64,000 bases of DNA from positions 1 through 64,000 of the forward strand of contig DAOPYW010000003.1 of assembly GCA_035353055.1 (NCBI GenBank). The letters are read 5' to 3'. The DNA comes from JAAYDH01 sp035353055 (GTDB lineage: Bacteria; Bacillota_I; Bacilli_A; RFN20; CAG-826). A program made the position numbers and the translations under genes. Below, piece by piece: positions 52,078 through 61,394 of the stretch. The notes under the pieces were generated by a model, which was not told the DNA's origin, made no database searches, and worked only from the letters and a program-made list of their open reading frames with translations. Numbering within the stretch: position 1 is the stretch's first letter; the number at the start of each line of letters is the position of its first letter.

Positions 52078-53277
52078 ATGGCAAAAATTATGACAATAAA
52101 TTCTGGCAGTTCTTCACTGAAGTTCAAGCTTTATGAAATGCCAGAAGAGAGGGTAATTTGCTCTGGAAATTGCGAGAGAATCGGCTTAGCTGATGGCATC
52201 TTTACTATCCGATTTGATGGCAAGAAAGAGCAGACTTTTCCCGTCTTTCCCAACCACGCGGTCGCGGCGAGAACAGTTCTCGAAGCTCTGCTCACGAAAG
52301 GCATCATCAAAAATTTTGACGATATCAAAGCCATGGGACATCGCATCGTCCAAGGAGGGAAATATTTCTCCTCATCCGCCTTATTTAGCGAGGACACCGA
52401 AAAGAAGATCGAGTCTCTCATCCCTCTAGCTCCATTGCACAACCAGGCTCATTTGACCTGCTATCGCGCCTTTAAAGCTGTCTTGCCTAACTGCCCCAAC
52501 GTCGCGGTTTTTGATACTGCCTTCCATCAGAGTATGGCCCCAGAAGATTACGTCTTTGCCATCCCTCATGAGCTCAGCGAAAAATACGATATTCGCCGCT
52601 ACGGAGCTCATGGAACTAGCCACAAATATCTCTCAGAAGAAGGATTAAAATATTTGCCGGATATCGAGCATCCTCGCATCATTTCCTGCCACATTGGAAG
52701 CGGCGCTTCAATCACCGCCATCAAAGATGGAAAATGCGTCGCCACTTCGATGGGATTAACCCCTCTCGGAGGCATCATGATGTGCACGAGGACTGGGGAT
52801 ATGGATCCCAGCGTCTTTAACTATGTCGCTAGTGTCACTGGCCAATCTGCCGAGCAAGTCTATCAGATGTTTAACAAGAAATCTGGCTTTTTAGGCATGT
52901 GTGGATTCTCTGACAGCCGCGATGTTTTAGCCGGAGCAGATAAGGGCGATGAGAAATGCATTCTCGCCAACACTCTATTCGTTCGTCGCATCGCTGATTT
53001 TATCGGTCAATACTACGTCCGTTTAGGCGGGTGTGACTTGATTATTTTCTCTGCTGGTATCGGCGAAAATGAGCCGAGAACTCGCCGAGAAGTCGCCGAG
53101 CAAATTGGCGAAGCTCTCGGAGTGAAAATCGATCATCAATTAAACAATTCAATCCACGGAAAAGAAGCGCTGATTTCCCTGCCAGATAGCAAGATCAAAG
53201 TCGCAGTCATTCCCACCGATGAAGAAGTGATGATTGCCCGCGATGCTTACCATATTTGCATAAAGGAGACAAAATAA
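52078..53277 (+). CDS. ackA: Acetate kinase
   Basis: Makes ATP and acetate from acetyl phosphate. 399 residues, the usual length. Begins with MTINSGSSSLKFKLYEM (N of the first motif), has FDTAFHQSM, GAHGTSHKYLSEE and GLTPLGGIMMCTRTGDMDPS, all signatures of the ASKHA fold acetate kinases, and the late GIGENEPRTRREV block. It is followed directly, with an overlapping TAATG, by the DHH phosphoesterase gene. pta is not in the window. Confidence 0.97.
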   Translation: MAKIMTINSGSSSLKFKLYEMPEERVICSGNCERIGLADGIFTIRFDGKKEQTFPVFPNHAVAARTVLEALLTKGIIKNFDDIKAMGHRIVQGGKYFSSSALFSEDTEKKIESLIPLAPLHNQAHLTCYRAFKAVLPNCPNVAVFDTAFHQSMAPEDYVFAIPHELSEKYDIRRYGAHGTSHKYLSEEGLKYLPDIEHPRIISCHIGSGASITAIKDGKCVATSMGLTPLGGIMMCTRTGDMDPSVFNYVASVTGQSAEQVYQMFNKKSGFLGMCGFSDSRDVLAGADKGDEKCILANTLFVRRIADFIGQYYVRLGGCDLIIFSAGIGENEPRTRREVAEQIGEALGVKIDHQLNNSIHGKEALISLPDSKIKVAVIPTDEEVMIARDAYHICIKETK

Positions 53278-54266
53278 TGACCATCAAACCAATTTTCAAA
53301 ATCTACGCTGAGAGCGAGAAGAAGAATATCGCAAGATTGCACCGCGCGATTAAGCGATATGATCGCATCGCCATTTTTCGCCACGCTAAACCTGACTATG
53401 ACGCCTTGGGCTCTCAGATGGGATTAGCCACTTGGATTAAAGATAATTTCCCCAATAAGGAAGTGAGAGTTTTAGGAGACAATCATGTCACCTTCACACC
53501 TCGCTTATTCCCTTACATGGACGATTTAAATGAGGAGTGGTTTAAAAAACCTTTCCTCGCCATTATTTTAGACACTGCCAACAGCAGCCGCATCGCTGAT
53601 CCGCGCTGGGAAAAAGCTAAATTTAAAGTCAAGATTGACCACCACCCGCTCGTGGAAGATTTCGGCAATGTCAGCATGGTGAATACCATCGGTGCTGCTG
53701 CATCAGAAAACATCGTCAACGCCTTGATTAACTTCAAAGGCAACTATGTGATGAGCAAAGAAGCTGCTAGCTACTTTTACACTGCAATAGCCGGAGATTC
53801 TGGCCGCTTCCAATACTCCTCGACTTCCGCTCACACTTTCGCCATCGCTGGGTACTTGCTTGAGTCCGGATTAGAGCTGAGCAAAATCTACCAAAAGATG
53901 TATCACAAGCAGCTCGATGATCTATATGTCACCGCTTATATTTTGAACCATTTCACCATCTCTCCGAAGGGTGTCGCTTATTACGTCTTGGATGCGAAGA
54001 TTCAAGAAGAGTTAAAAATCACCACCGAGAGAGGCAAAGAAAACGTCAATATTTTCGCCAACATCGAAGGGGTCAACGTCTGGTGTTCCGTCACTGAAGA
54101 TCCCAAAGATAAATGCTGGAGAATTTCCATCCGCTCCAAAGAAAAAGCCATCAATGAAGTGGCGGCAATGTTCGAAGGCGGCGGCCATCCTCAAGCCTCC
54201 GGTGCGAAGATTAACTCTCTTGATGAACTGCCGAAGTTTATCGAAGAGCTAGACAAATTATTCTAG
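53277..54266 (+). CDS. NrnA-like DHH phosphoesterase (oligoribonuclease / pAp phosphatase type)
   Basis: Degrades very short RNA oligonucleotides and 3'-phosphoadenosine 5'-phosphate, or cyclic-dinucleotide breakdown products in some members. The ATG at 53277 overlaps the ackA stop codon and is preceded by AAAGGAG, so the 329-residue form is chosen over a longer one. The N-terminal DHH domain has HAKPDYDALGSQ and IDHHPLVEDF. The C-terminal DHHA1 domain has EGGGHPQASGAKI. Coupling to ackA is conserved by position here. A terminator follows. Confidence 0.9.
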   Translation: MTIKPIFKIYAESEKKNIARLHRAIKRYDRIAIFRHAKPDYDALGSQMGLATWIKDNFPNKEVRVLGDNHVTFTPRLFPYMDDLNEEWFKKPFLAIILDTANSSRIADPRWEKAKFKVKIDHHPLVEDFGNVSMVNTIGAAASENIVNALINFKGNYVMSKEAASYFYTAIAGDSGRFQYSSTSAHTFAIAGYLLESGLELSKIYQKMYHKQLDDLYVTAYILNHFTISPKGVAYYVLDAKIQEELKITTERGKENVNIFANIEGVNVWCSVTEDPKDKCWRISIRSKEKAINEVAAMFEGGGHPQASGAKINSLDELPKFIEELDKLF

Positions 54267-54280
54267 AGAAAGATATCTGC

Positions 54281-54309
54281 AAAAGGTAGCCTAATGGTTA
54301 CCTTTTTTG
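54281..54309 (+). terminator. Terminator between the NrnA-like and dnaE genes
   Basis: An 11-base stem (AAAAGGTAGCC/GGTTACCTTTT, one G-U) with loop TAAT, followed by T. The longest in-frame dnaE ATG (54294) lies inside it, which argues against that start. Confidence 0.88.
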
Positions 54310-54320
54310 ATGATATAGAA

Positions 54321-54326
54321 TATACT
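54321..54326 (+). promoter_or_regulatory. -10 element six bases before the dnaE start
   Basis: TATACT is followed by six bases and the ATG at 54333. There is no ribosome binding site and no good -35. Confidence 0.55.
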
Positions 54327-54332
54327 AGTTAT

Positions 54333-57300
54333 ATGAGCAAGTTCGCGCCTATACATATTATTTCCAGTTACTCTTTTTTAAAGAGCGGTTTAACGATGAG
54401 AAAAATCGCTCGCTCGGTAGAAAAGCAGGGCTACTTTGGCGCGGGCCTCGCTGATTTTGACTGCATGTATGGCATTCCGGAATTCGTCCACGCCATGGAA
54501 GAGATCAAAAAACCATTTATCGTTGGCTTAAACATTGCCATTGATGGCGCGAATTTATCTTTGTATGCCCTCGATGAAGTTGGCTACCACCATCTCATCA
54601 ATATCAATACCGCGATTCAGAAGAATCAGCTTTCGCTAGCTGCTCTGGGCGATAACAGCAAGGGCTTAGCCTGCGTTATGGAAGCCAACCACGGAGCTTT
54701 TTTTGAGCGCTTCTCAGCCTTAGAAAAAGTCGATACTGCTTTTACCAAATGGCTGAATGAATATTCAAAATTCTTTGATCGAAGATTCTATCTAGGTCTT
54801 GAAGTTGTCGATTTAGTGAGCAAGACGAACATGAATAAAGTTCGAGAGTTCGCTAAAAATTATAGTTATCGCTGCGTGGCTTTCCCGCGCATCCGCTACG
54901 AGAAAAAAGATGATGCCATCGTCTTAAAAATCGTCTCTGCTATTGCAGAAGGCGGGTTCATCAAAGAGAAGAAAGCCGAAGGCTATGAATGCTTTATGCC
55001 CGAAGCTGACTACCACAAGCTCTATCAAGAAACTGAGATTGATGTCACAAATGAATTGATCCAAAAAAGCACTTTTGCTTTCATGAAAAAGCGCGGAGAA
55101 ATGCTCCATTTTTCTTCTCGGAACAGCGATGAGCAATTAAAAGAGATCGCTTGGAATAAGTTGAAAGAATATCGTCTTGATAACAATCAACCCTATATCG
55201 ATAGGCTAAGCTATGAGCTCACCACTATCAGCTCGATGGGATATTCCGATTATTTTCTCTTGGTCCAAGACTATGTTAACTGGGCAAAGAAACAAGGAAT
55301 CCTCGTCGGAGCAGGAAGAGGAAGCGCCGCTGGCAGCTTAGTCAGCTATCTATTAAATATTACAGAGGTCGACCCCATTTTCTATCGCTTGCAGTTCGAG
55401 AGATTTTTAAACCCCGCTCGAAAGAGCATGCCGGATATCGACGTCGACTTCATGGACATTAAACGCGAAGAAGTGATTCAATACATGCGCGACAAGTATG
55501 GCCGAGACAAGGTGAGCACTATTGTTACCTTCCAGACCATATTAGCGAGGCAAGCGCTCCGCGACATTGGAAGAGTCTATCAATATCCCGAGCGCCACAT
55601 TGTCTTATTGAGCAAAGCCATCAGCAATCCGCGCTACTCTTTAGGACAGGCCTACAAGAATCTCCCCGAATTCCAAAAGATTGTCGATAGCGACCCATAT
55701 TTCAAAGAGTATGTCTCATTGGCGGGAAAGATTGAAGGTTTGCCTCGTCAATCAGGTCAACATGCTGCCGGTATTATTTTGAATAATACTCCTATTGAAA
55801 ATTCCATCCCTGTCTCCATTGATTTCAATGACAATTATATCTCGCAATACGAGGCTGAATACTTAGAGGAGCAAGGCTTCCTCAAGATGGACTTTTTAGG
55901 CATACGAAATCTCACCACGGTATCAGTTTGTGTGGATTTAATTGATGTCCACTATCCTGACCTTCATCTCGACAAGACCAAAATTCCTTATGATACTCCG
56001 GAGATTTTTTCTCTCATCAGCTCTGGCCACACTATCGGATTATTCCAGATCGAAACATCAGTGATGAGGAAGGGAATTCAAACCCTTAAGCCAAGTTGCT
56101 TTGAAGATGTCGTCGCTCTCATCGCCTTAAACCGACCTGGCCCGATGCCTTATGTCAAGAATTATGCTAATCGCCGCGATGGCAAAGAAAAGATCGTCTA
56201 TCTCTCCGAAGATTTAAAAGATATCCTCGCTCCGACTTATGGAATTATTGTCTATCAGGAACAGATCAACCAAATCGCCTCCGTGATGGCGGGATTATCT
56301 CCTTCTGAAGCAGATCTATTCCGCCGAGCAGTCAGCAAAAAAGATAAAGCTATCCTTCTATCTCTTGGCAAGCAGTTCATCGAAGGATCGATTAAGAATC
56401 ACCACAGCGAATCAGTCAGCAAAGAAGTCTTTGATGATATCTTGAAATTCGCTGATTATGGGTTTAACCGCTCTCACTCAGTAGTCTACGCGGTTTTAGC
56501 CTGCCGCATGGCTTGGCTTAAAGCCCACTACCCATTGGAATTCTACGTGGCTCTTTTAGAGACCAGTTTATCTGCCAATGACAGCAAGTTCATCGACAAC
56601 ATCGCCGAGATGCGAGCGATGGGAATTAAGATATTGCCACCCAACATCAATGAATCACAGATGGCTTTCTCCATCAATAACAAAGCGTTGCTTTTCCCCT
56701 TGACTTCCATCAACGGCATCAATGATTTGACAGCCGCTTCCATCATCAAAGAAAGAGAAAATGGTCCGTTTAAAGACTTCTTTGACTTTGTCACTCGCTT
56801 GTTTGCGAGCAAGATATCCGAGAATCAAGTCCTCAAGTTAATTAACGCTGGGGCTTTTGATAGCCTGTATGGCTCTCGCGCTAGCTTGCGCAACACGATC
56901 AAAGCCGCGATGCAGTATTCCGAGCTAGTCCATGATGATAATGGGCAACTCTCGATAGGCATCGCCTCTATCGCCCCGCCAGAGATGATAGAAGATCAAG
57001 ATGATCCAATCGAAAATCTCGATTTAGAATACGACGCCATTGGCGTGATGCTCAGCAGCAATATCTTGGATTATAAGCAAGACCTGTTGAAGGCGAAAAA
57101 CGTCGTTTCAATAGGCGAAATACCCGAGCATGTCAACGTCAGCATTGCCGGAATCGTCAAGATTAAAAAGGTGATCAAAACCAAAAAAGGCTCTTCGATG
57201 GCCTTCGTGAAAATCTTTGATCAAACTGGTGATATTGAAGTGACGGTCTTCCCGCAACTATTTGCTGAAAAAGCTCAGCTATTAGAGAAAAATAATATCG

Positions 57301-57380
57301 TTCTCATCAAGGGAAAATATGAAGTCAGAAATGACGAGTCTGGCTTTATTGCCGAAGATATCGAAAATTTAGAGGGTTAA
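54333..57380 (+). CDS. dnaE: DNA polymerase III alpha subunit, DnaE type
   Basis: Replicative DNA polymerase of the C family. The ATG at 54333 gives 1,015 residues. An earlier in-frame ATG at 54294 lies in the terminator hairpin. The N-terminal PHP domain is degenerate: PIHIISSYSFLKSG replaces the HxH motif and LADFDCMYG replaces a DHG-type motif, so metal binding there is unlikely. The polymerase palm has PDIDVDFMDIKREEV (the catalytic Asp pair near 369-371), GAGRGSAAGSLVSYLL precedes it, and GFNRSHSVVYAVLACRMAWLK marks the fingers. The C-terminus has helix-hairpin-helix and OB-fold segments. It is just before polA. Confidence 0.96.
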   Translation: MSKFAPIHIISSYSFLKSGLTMRKIARSVEKQGYFGAGLADFDCMYGIPEFVHAMEEIKKPFIVGLNIAIDGANLSLYALDEVGYHHLININTAIQKNQLSLAALGDNSKGLACVMEANHGAFFERFSALEKVDTAFTKWLNEYSKFFDRRFYLGLEVVDLVSKTNMNKVREFAKNYSYRCVAFPRIRYEKKDDAIVLKIVSAIAEGGFIKEKKAEGYECFMPEADYHKLYQETEIDVTNELIQKSTFAFMKKRGEMLHFSSRNSDEQLKEIAWNKLKEYRLDNNQPYIDRLSYELTTISSMGYSDYFLLVQDYVNWAKKQGILVGAGRGSAAGSLVSYLLNITEVDPIFYRLQFERFLNPARKSMPDIDVDFMDIKREEVIQYMRDKYGRDKVSTIVTFQTILARQALRDIGRVYQYPERHIVLLSKAISNPRYSLGQAYKNLPEFQKIVDSDPYFKEYVSLAGKIEGLPRQSGQHAAGIILNNTPIENSIPVSIDFNDNYISQYEAEYLEEQGFLKMDFLGIRNLTTVSVCVDLIDVHYPDLHLDKTKIPYDTPEIFSLISSGHTIGLFQIETSVMRKGIQTLKPSCFEDVVALIALNRPGPMPYVKNYANRRDGKEKIVYLSEDLKDILAPTYGIIVYQEQINQIASVMAGLSPSEADLFRRAVSKKDKAILLSLGKQFIEGSIKNHHSESVSKEVFDDILKFADYGFNRSHSVVYAVLACRMAWLKAHYPLEFYVALLETSLSANDSKFIDNIAEMRAMGIKILPPNINESQMAFSINNKALLFPLTSINGINDLTAASIIKERENGPFKDFFDFVTRLFASKISENQVLKLINAGAFDSLYGSRASLRNTIKAAMQYSELVHDDNGQLSIGIASIAPPEMIEDQDDPIENLDLEYDAIGVMLSSNILDYKQDLLKAKNVVSIGEIPEHVNVSIAGIVKIKKVIKTKKGSSMAFVKIFDQTGDIEVTVFPQLFAEKAQLLEKNNIVLIKGKYEVRNDESGFIAEDIENLEG

Positions 57381-57381
57381 A

Positions 57382-59979
57382 ATGAACAAATTAACAATCA
57401 TTGATGGCAATTCTTTGCTGTTTCGCGCTTATTATGCGACCGCTTTCCCCGGCGCTCAAGTGATGAGGAGCCAAGATGGCATACCGACAAATGCGATATT
57501 TGCCTTTTCGAATATGCTCAATAAAATCATCGCCTCTTTGAAAGAAGGCGAAGGAATTTTCGTGGCTTTTGATACTGGTAAGCCAACATTTAGGCATGAG
57601 AGCTGTGACTTTTATAAAACTAATCGCAAACCCGCTCCTGATGATCTAATAAAGCAGTTCCCCATCGCCCGAGAATTTTTGCATTCCATCGGAATTTTTC
57701 AATTTGAAGAAAATGGTTTTGAAGGCGATGACATCGCTGGCAGCGTTGCGAAAGAAGCAGAAAAATTAGGGTATGAAGTCCACCTCTATACTTCCGATCA
57801 AGACTTCATTCAATTAGTAACGGACAAAACGACAGTTCATATATTGAAGAAGGGTCTCTCTGATGTCTTAATAATGACGCCACAAGTAGTCGAAGAGACC
57901 TATGGATTTAAACCGCTTCAAATCATTGATTACAAAGGTTTAAGAGGCGATGCAAGCGATAACCTACCAGGTATTCAAGGGGTTGGCGAAAAGACCGCTG
58001 TCAAGCTTATTCAAGAATACGGCAGCTTCGATGAGATAATCAAAAATGCTTCCAATATAAATGGCAAGGTTGGTGAGAGCATTATTGCTAATCAACAGAT
58101 GGGAATAATCTCTCGAGACTTAGCGACAATTAAAACCGATATCCCTCTTCCTTTCTCTTTTTCTGACCTCGTGTATGGAGGATATGATTTTCAAACCCTT
58201 AACGGCTTTTGCCAAAAATATGGCTTCAAGCAACTGCTGAATAAGATCCCTCAAAAGTGGAAAAAATCCGACAGCAATACTATAGATATCGAAGCCAAAA
58301 AGATCTCCTCTCTCGACTCGATAAAAATACCAAGAGAAATTGGCATAGCTGTCGATTATGAAAATGACGATTACACCAATTCGGATGTCTTAGGAGTAGC
58401 ATTTGATTTTGATGGTCAACACCTCTACATTGACATCAAAGATTTACAGAATGATGAAAAGGCCAAGAAGGTTTTCAAAGACGATTCAGTTAAAAAGTTT
58501 TGCTACGATTTTAAAGCCATACGCGTGAGTTTGTCTCATTATGGCATTGAAGTTAAAGGCTTATCTTTTGATTTGCTCATCGCTTCCTATTTATTGGATA
58601 GCTCTTTAAAAAATAATCCTGAAACTGTCATGAATTTGTTTGGCGTTGATCTCAGCGAAAAAGAAGAAGAAATGACATTATTTAATTCAGGAAATCCGAA
58701 TAAGACCGTAAAAATTGCTTATTTATCAAGAATTTTGTCTTCAAAGGTTTCACAAGAATTGAACAAAATATCGGCTCTTGAGCTATATCACAACTTGGAG
58801 ATTCCGCTTGTCGACACTTTAGCAGACATGGAAATTGAAGGTTTCCCTCTCGATGCAAAAGTGCTGGATTCTTTTGGCGATATTTATAAAGAGAAGGCAG
58901 AAGAACTAGCTAAAGAAATATTCGCTATGGCGGGTGAAGAATTCAACCTATCATCGCCAAAGCAAATCGGCGAAATCCTCTATAATAAATTGGGCTTAGC
59001 CGCCAATCGAAAAATGTCGACTTCTTTTGAAGCCTTAAAGGATTTGACTAACGAGCATCCAATCATCAACAAGATACTAGAATATCGCAAATACTTTAAA
59101 TTGATTTCCACCTATATTGATGGCTTAAAAAAGCACATTCATGAGGATGGGAAAATCCATGCCAAGTTTAATCAGGCTCTGACTTCGACTGGTCGATTAT
59201 CGAGCTCTGATCCTAATATCCAAAACATCTCCGTTCGCGACGAAGAAGGCAAATTGATTCGCAAAGCTTTTTATTTCCCTGATTCCGATTGCGAATTGTT
59301 ATCATTCGACTATTCGCAAATTGAATTAAGGGTTCTCGCTTCTCTTTCTCATTGCGCTGGTTTAAAAGAGATCTTCTTGAAAGGCCAGGATATTCACGCT
59401 GCGACAGCTCAGAAGATTTTTAACCTCGATGAGCAACCGTCAACTCTTCAAAGAAGGAGAGCTAAAACGGTCAATTTTGGCATTGTTTATGGCATATCCG
59501 ATTGGGGCTTAGCTGATCAATTGGAAATCCCAGTCAAGGAAGCAAAGGCAATCATCAACAATTTCTATCGCTCTTTCCCAGAAATTGAGAAGTTTTTCCA
59601 GGATGTTATCGCTCAAGCGCTCAAAGATGGATTTGTCTCCACGCTGATGGGGCGCCGAAGATATTTGCGCGAATTAAAAGATGGCAATTATCAGACTCGC
59701 GAGTTCGCCAAAAGAGCGGCGATGAATGCTCCGATTCAAGGAACGGCTGCTGATTTGATAAAAATCGCGATGATCCGCGTCGATGAAGCTTTAGAAAAGG
59801 GCCACTACCAAACAAAGATGGTCTTGCAGATTCACGACGAATTAATTTTCAAGGTTCCAAAAAATGAAAAGGAAGCCGTTTTTCCGCTGATTAAAAATAT
59901 TATGGAGAACGCCATGAAACTAGATGTCCCTCTCGAAGTAGACGGCGGATTTGGCCAAGATTGGTACAGCACTAAGTAA
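57382..59979 (+). CDS. polA: DNA polymerase I
   Basis: Removes RNA primers and fills gaps. 865 residues with a 5'-3' exonuclease domain (about 1-290, YKTNRKPAPDDL, GFEGDDIAGS, TSDQDFIQL, YKGLRGDASDNLPG) and a polymerase domain (motif A SFDYSQIELRVLASLS, motif B RRRAKTVNFGIVYG, motif C LQIHDELIFKV). The middle 3'-5' exonuclease region keeps a DxE-like VDYEND and a CYD motif but lacks the usual Tyr-x-x-x-Asp motif III, so proofreading is probably lost. It starts one base after dnaE. Confidence 0.96.
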   Translation: MNKLTIIDGNSLLFRAYYATAFPGAQVMRSQDGIPTNAIFAFSNMLNKIIASLKEGEGIFVAFDTGKPTFRHESCDFYKTNRKPAPDDLIKQFPIAREFLHSIGIFQFEENGFEGDDIAGSVAKEAEKLGYEVHLYTSDQDFIQLVTDKTTVHILKKGLSDVLIMTPQVVEETYGFKPLQIIDYKGLRGDASDNLPGIQGVGEKTAVKLIQEYGSFDEIIKNASNINGKVGESIIANQQMGIISRDLATIKTDIPLPFSFSDLVYGGYDFQTLNGFCQKYGFKQLLNKIPQKWKKSDSNTIDIEAKKISSLDSIKIPREIGIAVDYENDDYTNSDVLGVAFDFDGQHLYIDIKDLQNDEKAKKVFKDDSVKKFCYDFKAIRVSLSHYGIEVKGLSFDLLIASYLLDSSLKNNPETVMNLFGVDLSEKEEEMTLFNSGNPNKTVKIAYLSRILSSKVSQELNKISALELYHNLEIPLVDTLADMEIEGFPLDAKVLDSFGDIYKEKAEELAKEIFAMAGEEFNLSSPKQIGEILYNKLGLAANRKMSTSFEALKDLTNEHPIINKILEYRKYFKLISTYIDGLKKHIHEDGKIHAKFNQALTSTGRLSSSDPNIQNISVRDEEGKLIRKAFYFPDSDCELLSFDYSQIELRVLASLSHCAGLKEIFLKGQDIHAATAQKIFNLDEQPSTLQRRRAKTVNFGIVYGISDWGLADQLEIPVKEAKAIINNFYRSFPEIEKFFQDVIAQALKDGFVSTLMGRRRYLRELKDGNYQTREFAKRAAMNAPIQGTAADLIKIAMIRVDEALEKGHYQTKMVLQIHDELIFKVPKNEKEAVFPLIKNIMENAMKLDVPLEVDGGFGQDWYSTK

Positions 59980-59990
59980 AGGAGTCAATT

Positions 59991-61394
59991 ATGCCAGAAT
60001 TACCAGAAGTTGAAACTGTGAAGTCGGTTTTGAAGCCTATTATTATTTCTCATCGCATTACTGCTATTGATGTCAACCGTAAAACCATCATTTTAGGCGA
60101 TGTCGAGCAATTTAAAAAATCTTTAATGGGCGAAACATTTCTCGATATTTCTCGCGTTGGAAAATATCTGATTTTTCATCTCACAAATAGCAAAGTTTTC
60201 ATCTCCCATCTCCGAATGGAAGGCAAGTTTTTTGAAATGGAAGAAAAGGAGCCAGATACTAAGTATGCTCGCGTCGTCTTTCACTTAGAAAACAATAAGA
60301 AAATATGCTACGACGATTCTCGCTCCTTTGGCATCATGAAGTTGACTGATGAACTTCACTGGAGAGAAGAGAAAGAAATCGCTCAGCTAGGCCCTGAACC
60401 ATTTGCAATAAATGATGTTACCTATCTTTTAGATAGGACAAAGAAATCATCTCTGCCAATTAAATCATTATTGCTCGATCAAACGCTGATGACGGGCTTA
60501 GGAAATATCTATGTTGATGAAGTCCTCTATGCCTCTCAAATTCATCCCATGACTCCCGGCAAATTAATCAATCGAAAAGAGTGGGAAAAAATCGTTTTTG
60601 AATCAAGGAGAATACTCCAAGAAGCCATCGAGGCTGGTGGCTCCACCATCCGCAGCTATCACCCCGGGAAAAATATCGATGGCAATTTTCAGACTCGCCT
60701 CTTAGCTTACGGGCAAAAAGAAGAAGATTGCGAGAGATGCCATCACCCGATGAAGTTCATCAAAGTAAATGGGCGAGGAACGACTTATTGCCCACATTGC
60801 CAAACTAAAAAAGGCTTGCCTACTTCTGTCGCAGTGTTTGGGTCCATTGGATCAGGAAAATCCGCGGTCTTAGATTGCTTTAAACAAGCTGGGTATGAGA
60901 CGTTATCAAGCGACGATGTCGTCACTGAACTATATAAGAGAAAGGATATCGCTGAAACAATCAGTCAAATGTTTCATTTGAATTTTGCTGATTCAGTTGA
61001 TAAGACTGCTCTTCGCCAGCATCTCTCCGCTCATCCACTAGATAAAAAGAAACTCGAGCGATACATTCATCCCTTGGTCAAAAAAGAAGTTGTATCTTTC
61101 ATGAAGCTTCATCCTCTTTCCGCTGTGGAAGTACCGCTGCTATTTGAAGCAAAAATGGAGGGGCTATTCGATGTTCTTGTCGGCGTTGAATCCGATGACA
61201 AATTGCGATATGAAAGAGTGAAGAAAAGAAATGCTGAAAGCGGTTCATTTCTCACTTTTCTAAACAAAATTGATAATGCTTATTTAGCTAATAAAAGAAA
61301 AGCTGACTTTGTAATAGTGAACAATGCCAGCTATGAAGTTTTAAAAGAAAAGGTTAATCAAATTATTAATAAACTGGAAGATCGCCGAAGCTGA
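59991..61394 (+). CDS. Fusion of formamidopyrimidine-DNA glycosylase and dephospho-CoA kinase
   Basis: One 467-residue reading frame holds two normally separate enzymes. Residues 1-274 are MutM (Fpg): PELPEVE at the N-terminus (catalytic Pro2 and Glu3), VGKYLIF with Lys58, GNIYVDEVLYASQIHP, and a zinc finger with Cys at 247, 250, 267 and 270. It excises oxidised purines such as 8-oxoguanine. After about eight residues, 279-467 are CoaE: P-loop GSIGSGKS at 284-291, LSSDDVVTELY, LERYIHPLVKKEV and VPLLFEAKMEGLFD. It phosphorylates dephospho-CoA. No stop or frameshift lies between them. It starts 11 bases after polA with AAAGGAG. Its 3' end overlaps that of dnaI on the other strand. Confidence 0.93.
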   Translation: MPELPEVETVKSVLKPIIISHRITAIDVNRKTIILGDVEQFKKSLMGETFLDISRVGKYLIFHLTNSKVFISHLRMEGKFFEMEEKEPDTKYARVVFHLENNKKICYDDSRSFGIMKLTDELHWREEKEIAQLGPEPFAINDVTYLLDRTKKSSLPIKSLLLDQTLMTGLGNIYVDEVLYASQIHPMTPGKLINRKEWEKIVFESRRILQEAIEAGGSTIRSYHPGKNIDGNFQTRLLAYGQKEEDCERCHHPMKFIKVNGRGTTYCPHCQTKKGLPTSVAVFGSIGSGKSAVLDCFKQAGYETLSSDDVVTELYKRKDIAETISQMFHLNFADSVDKTALRQHLSAHPLDKKKLERYIHPLVKKEVVSFMKLHPLSAVEVPLLFEAKMEGLFDVLVGVESDDKLRYERVKKRNAESGSFLTFLNKIDNAYLANKRKADFVIVNNASYEVLKEKVNQIINKLEDRRS

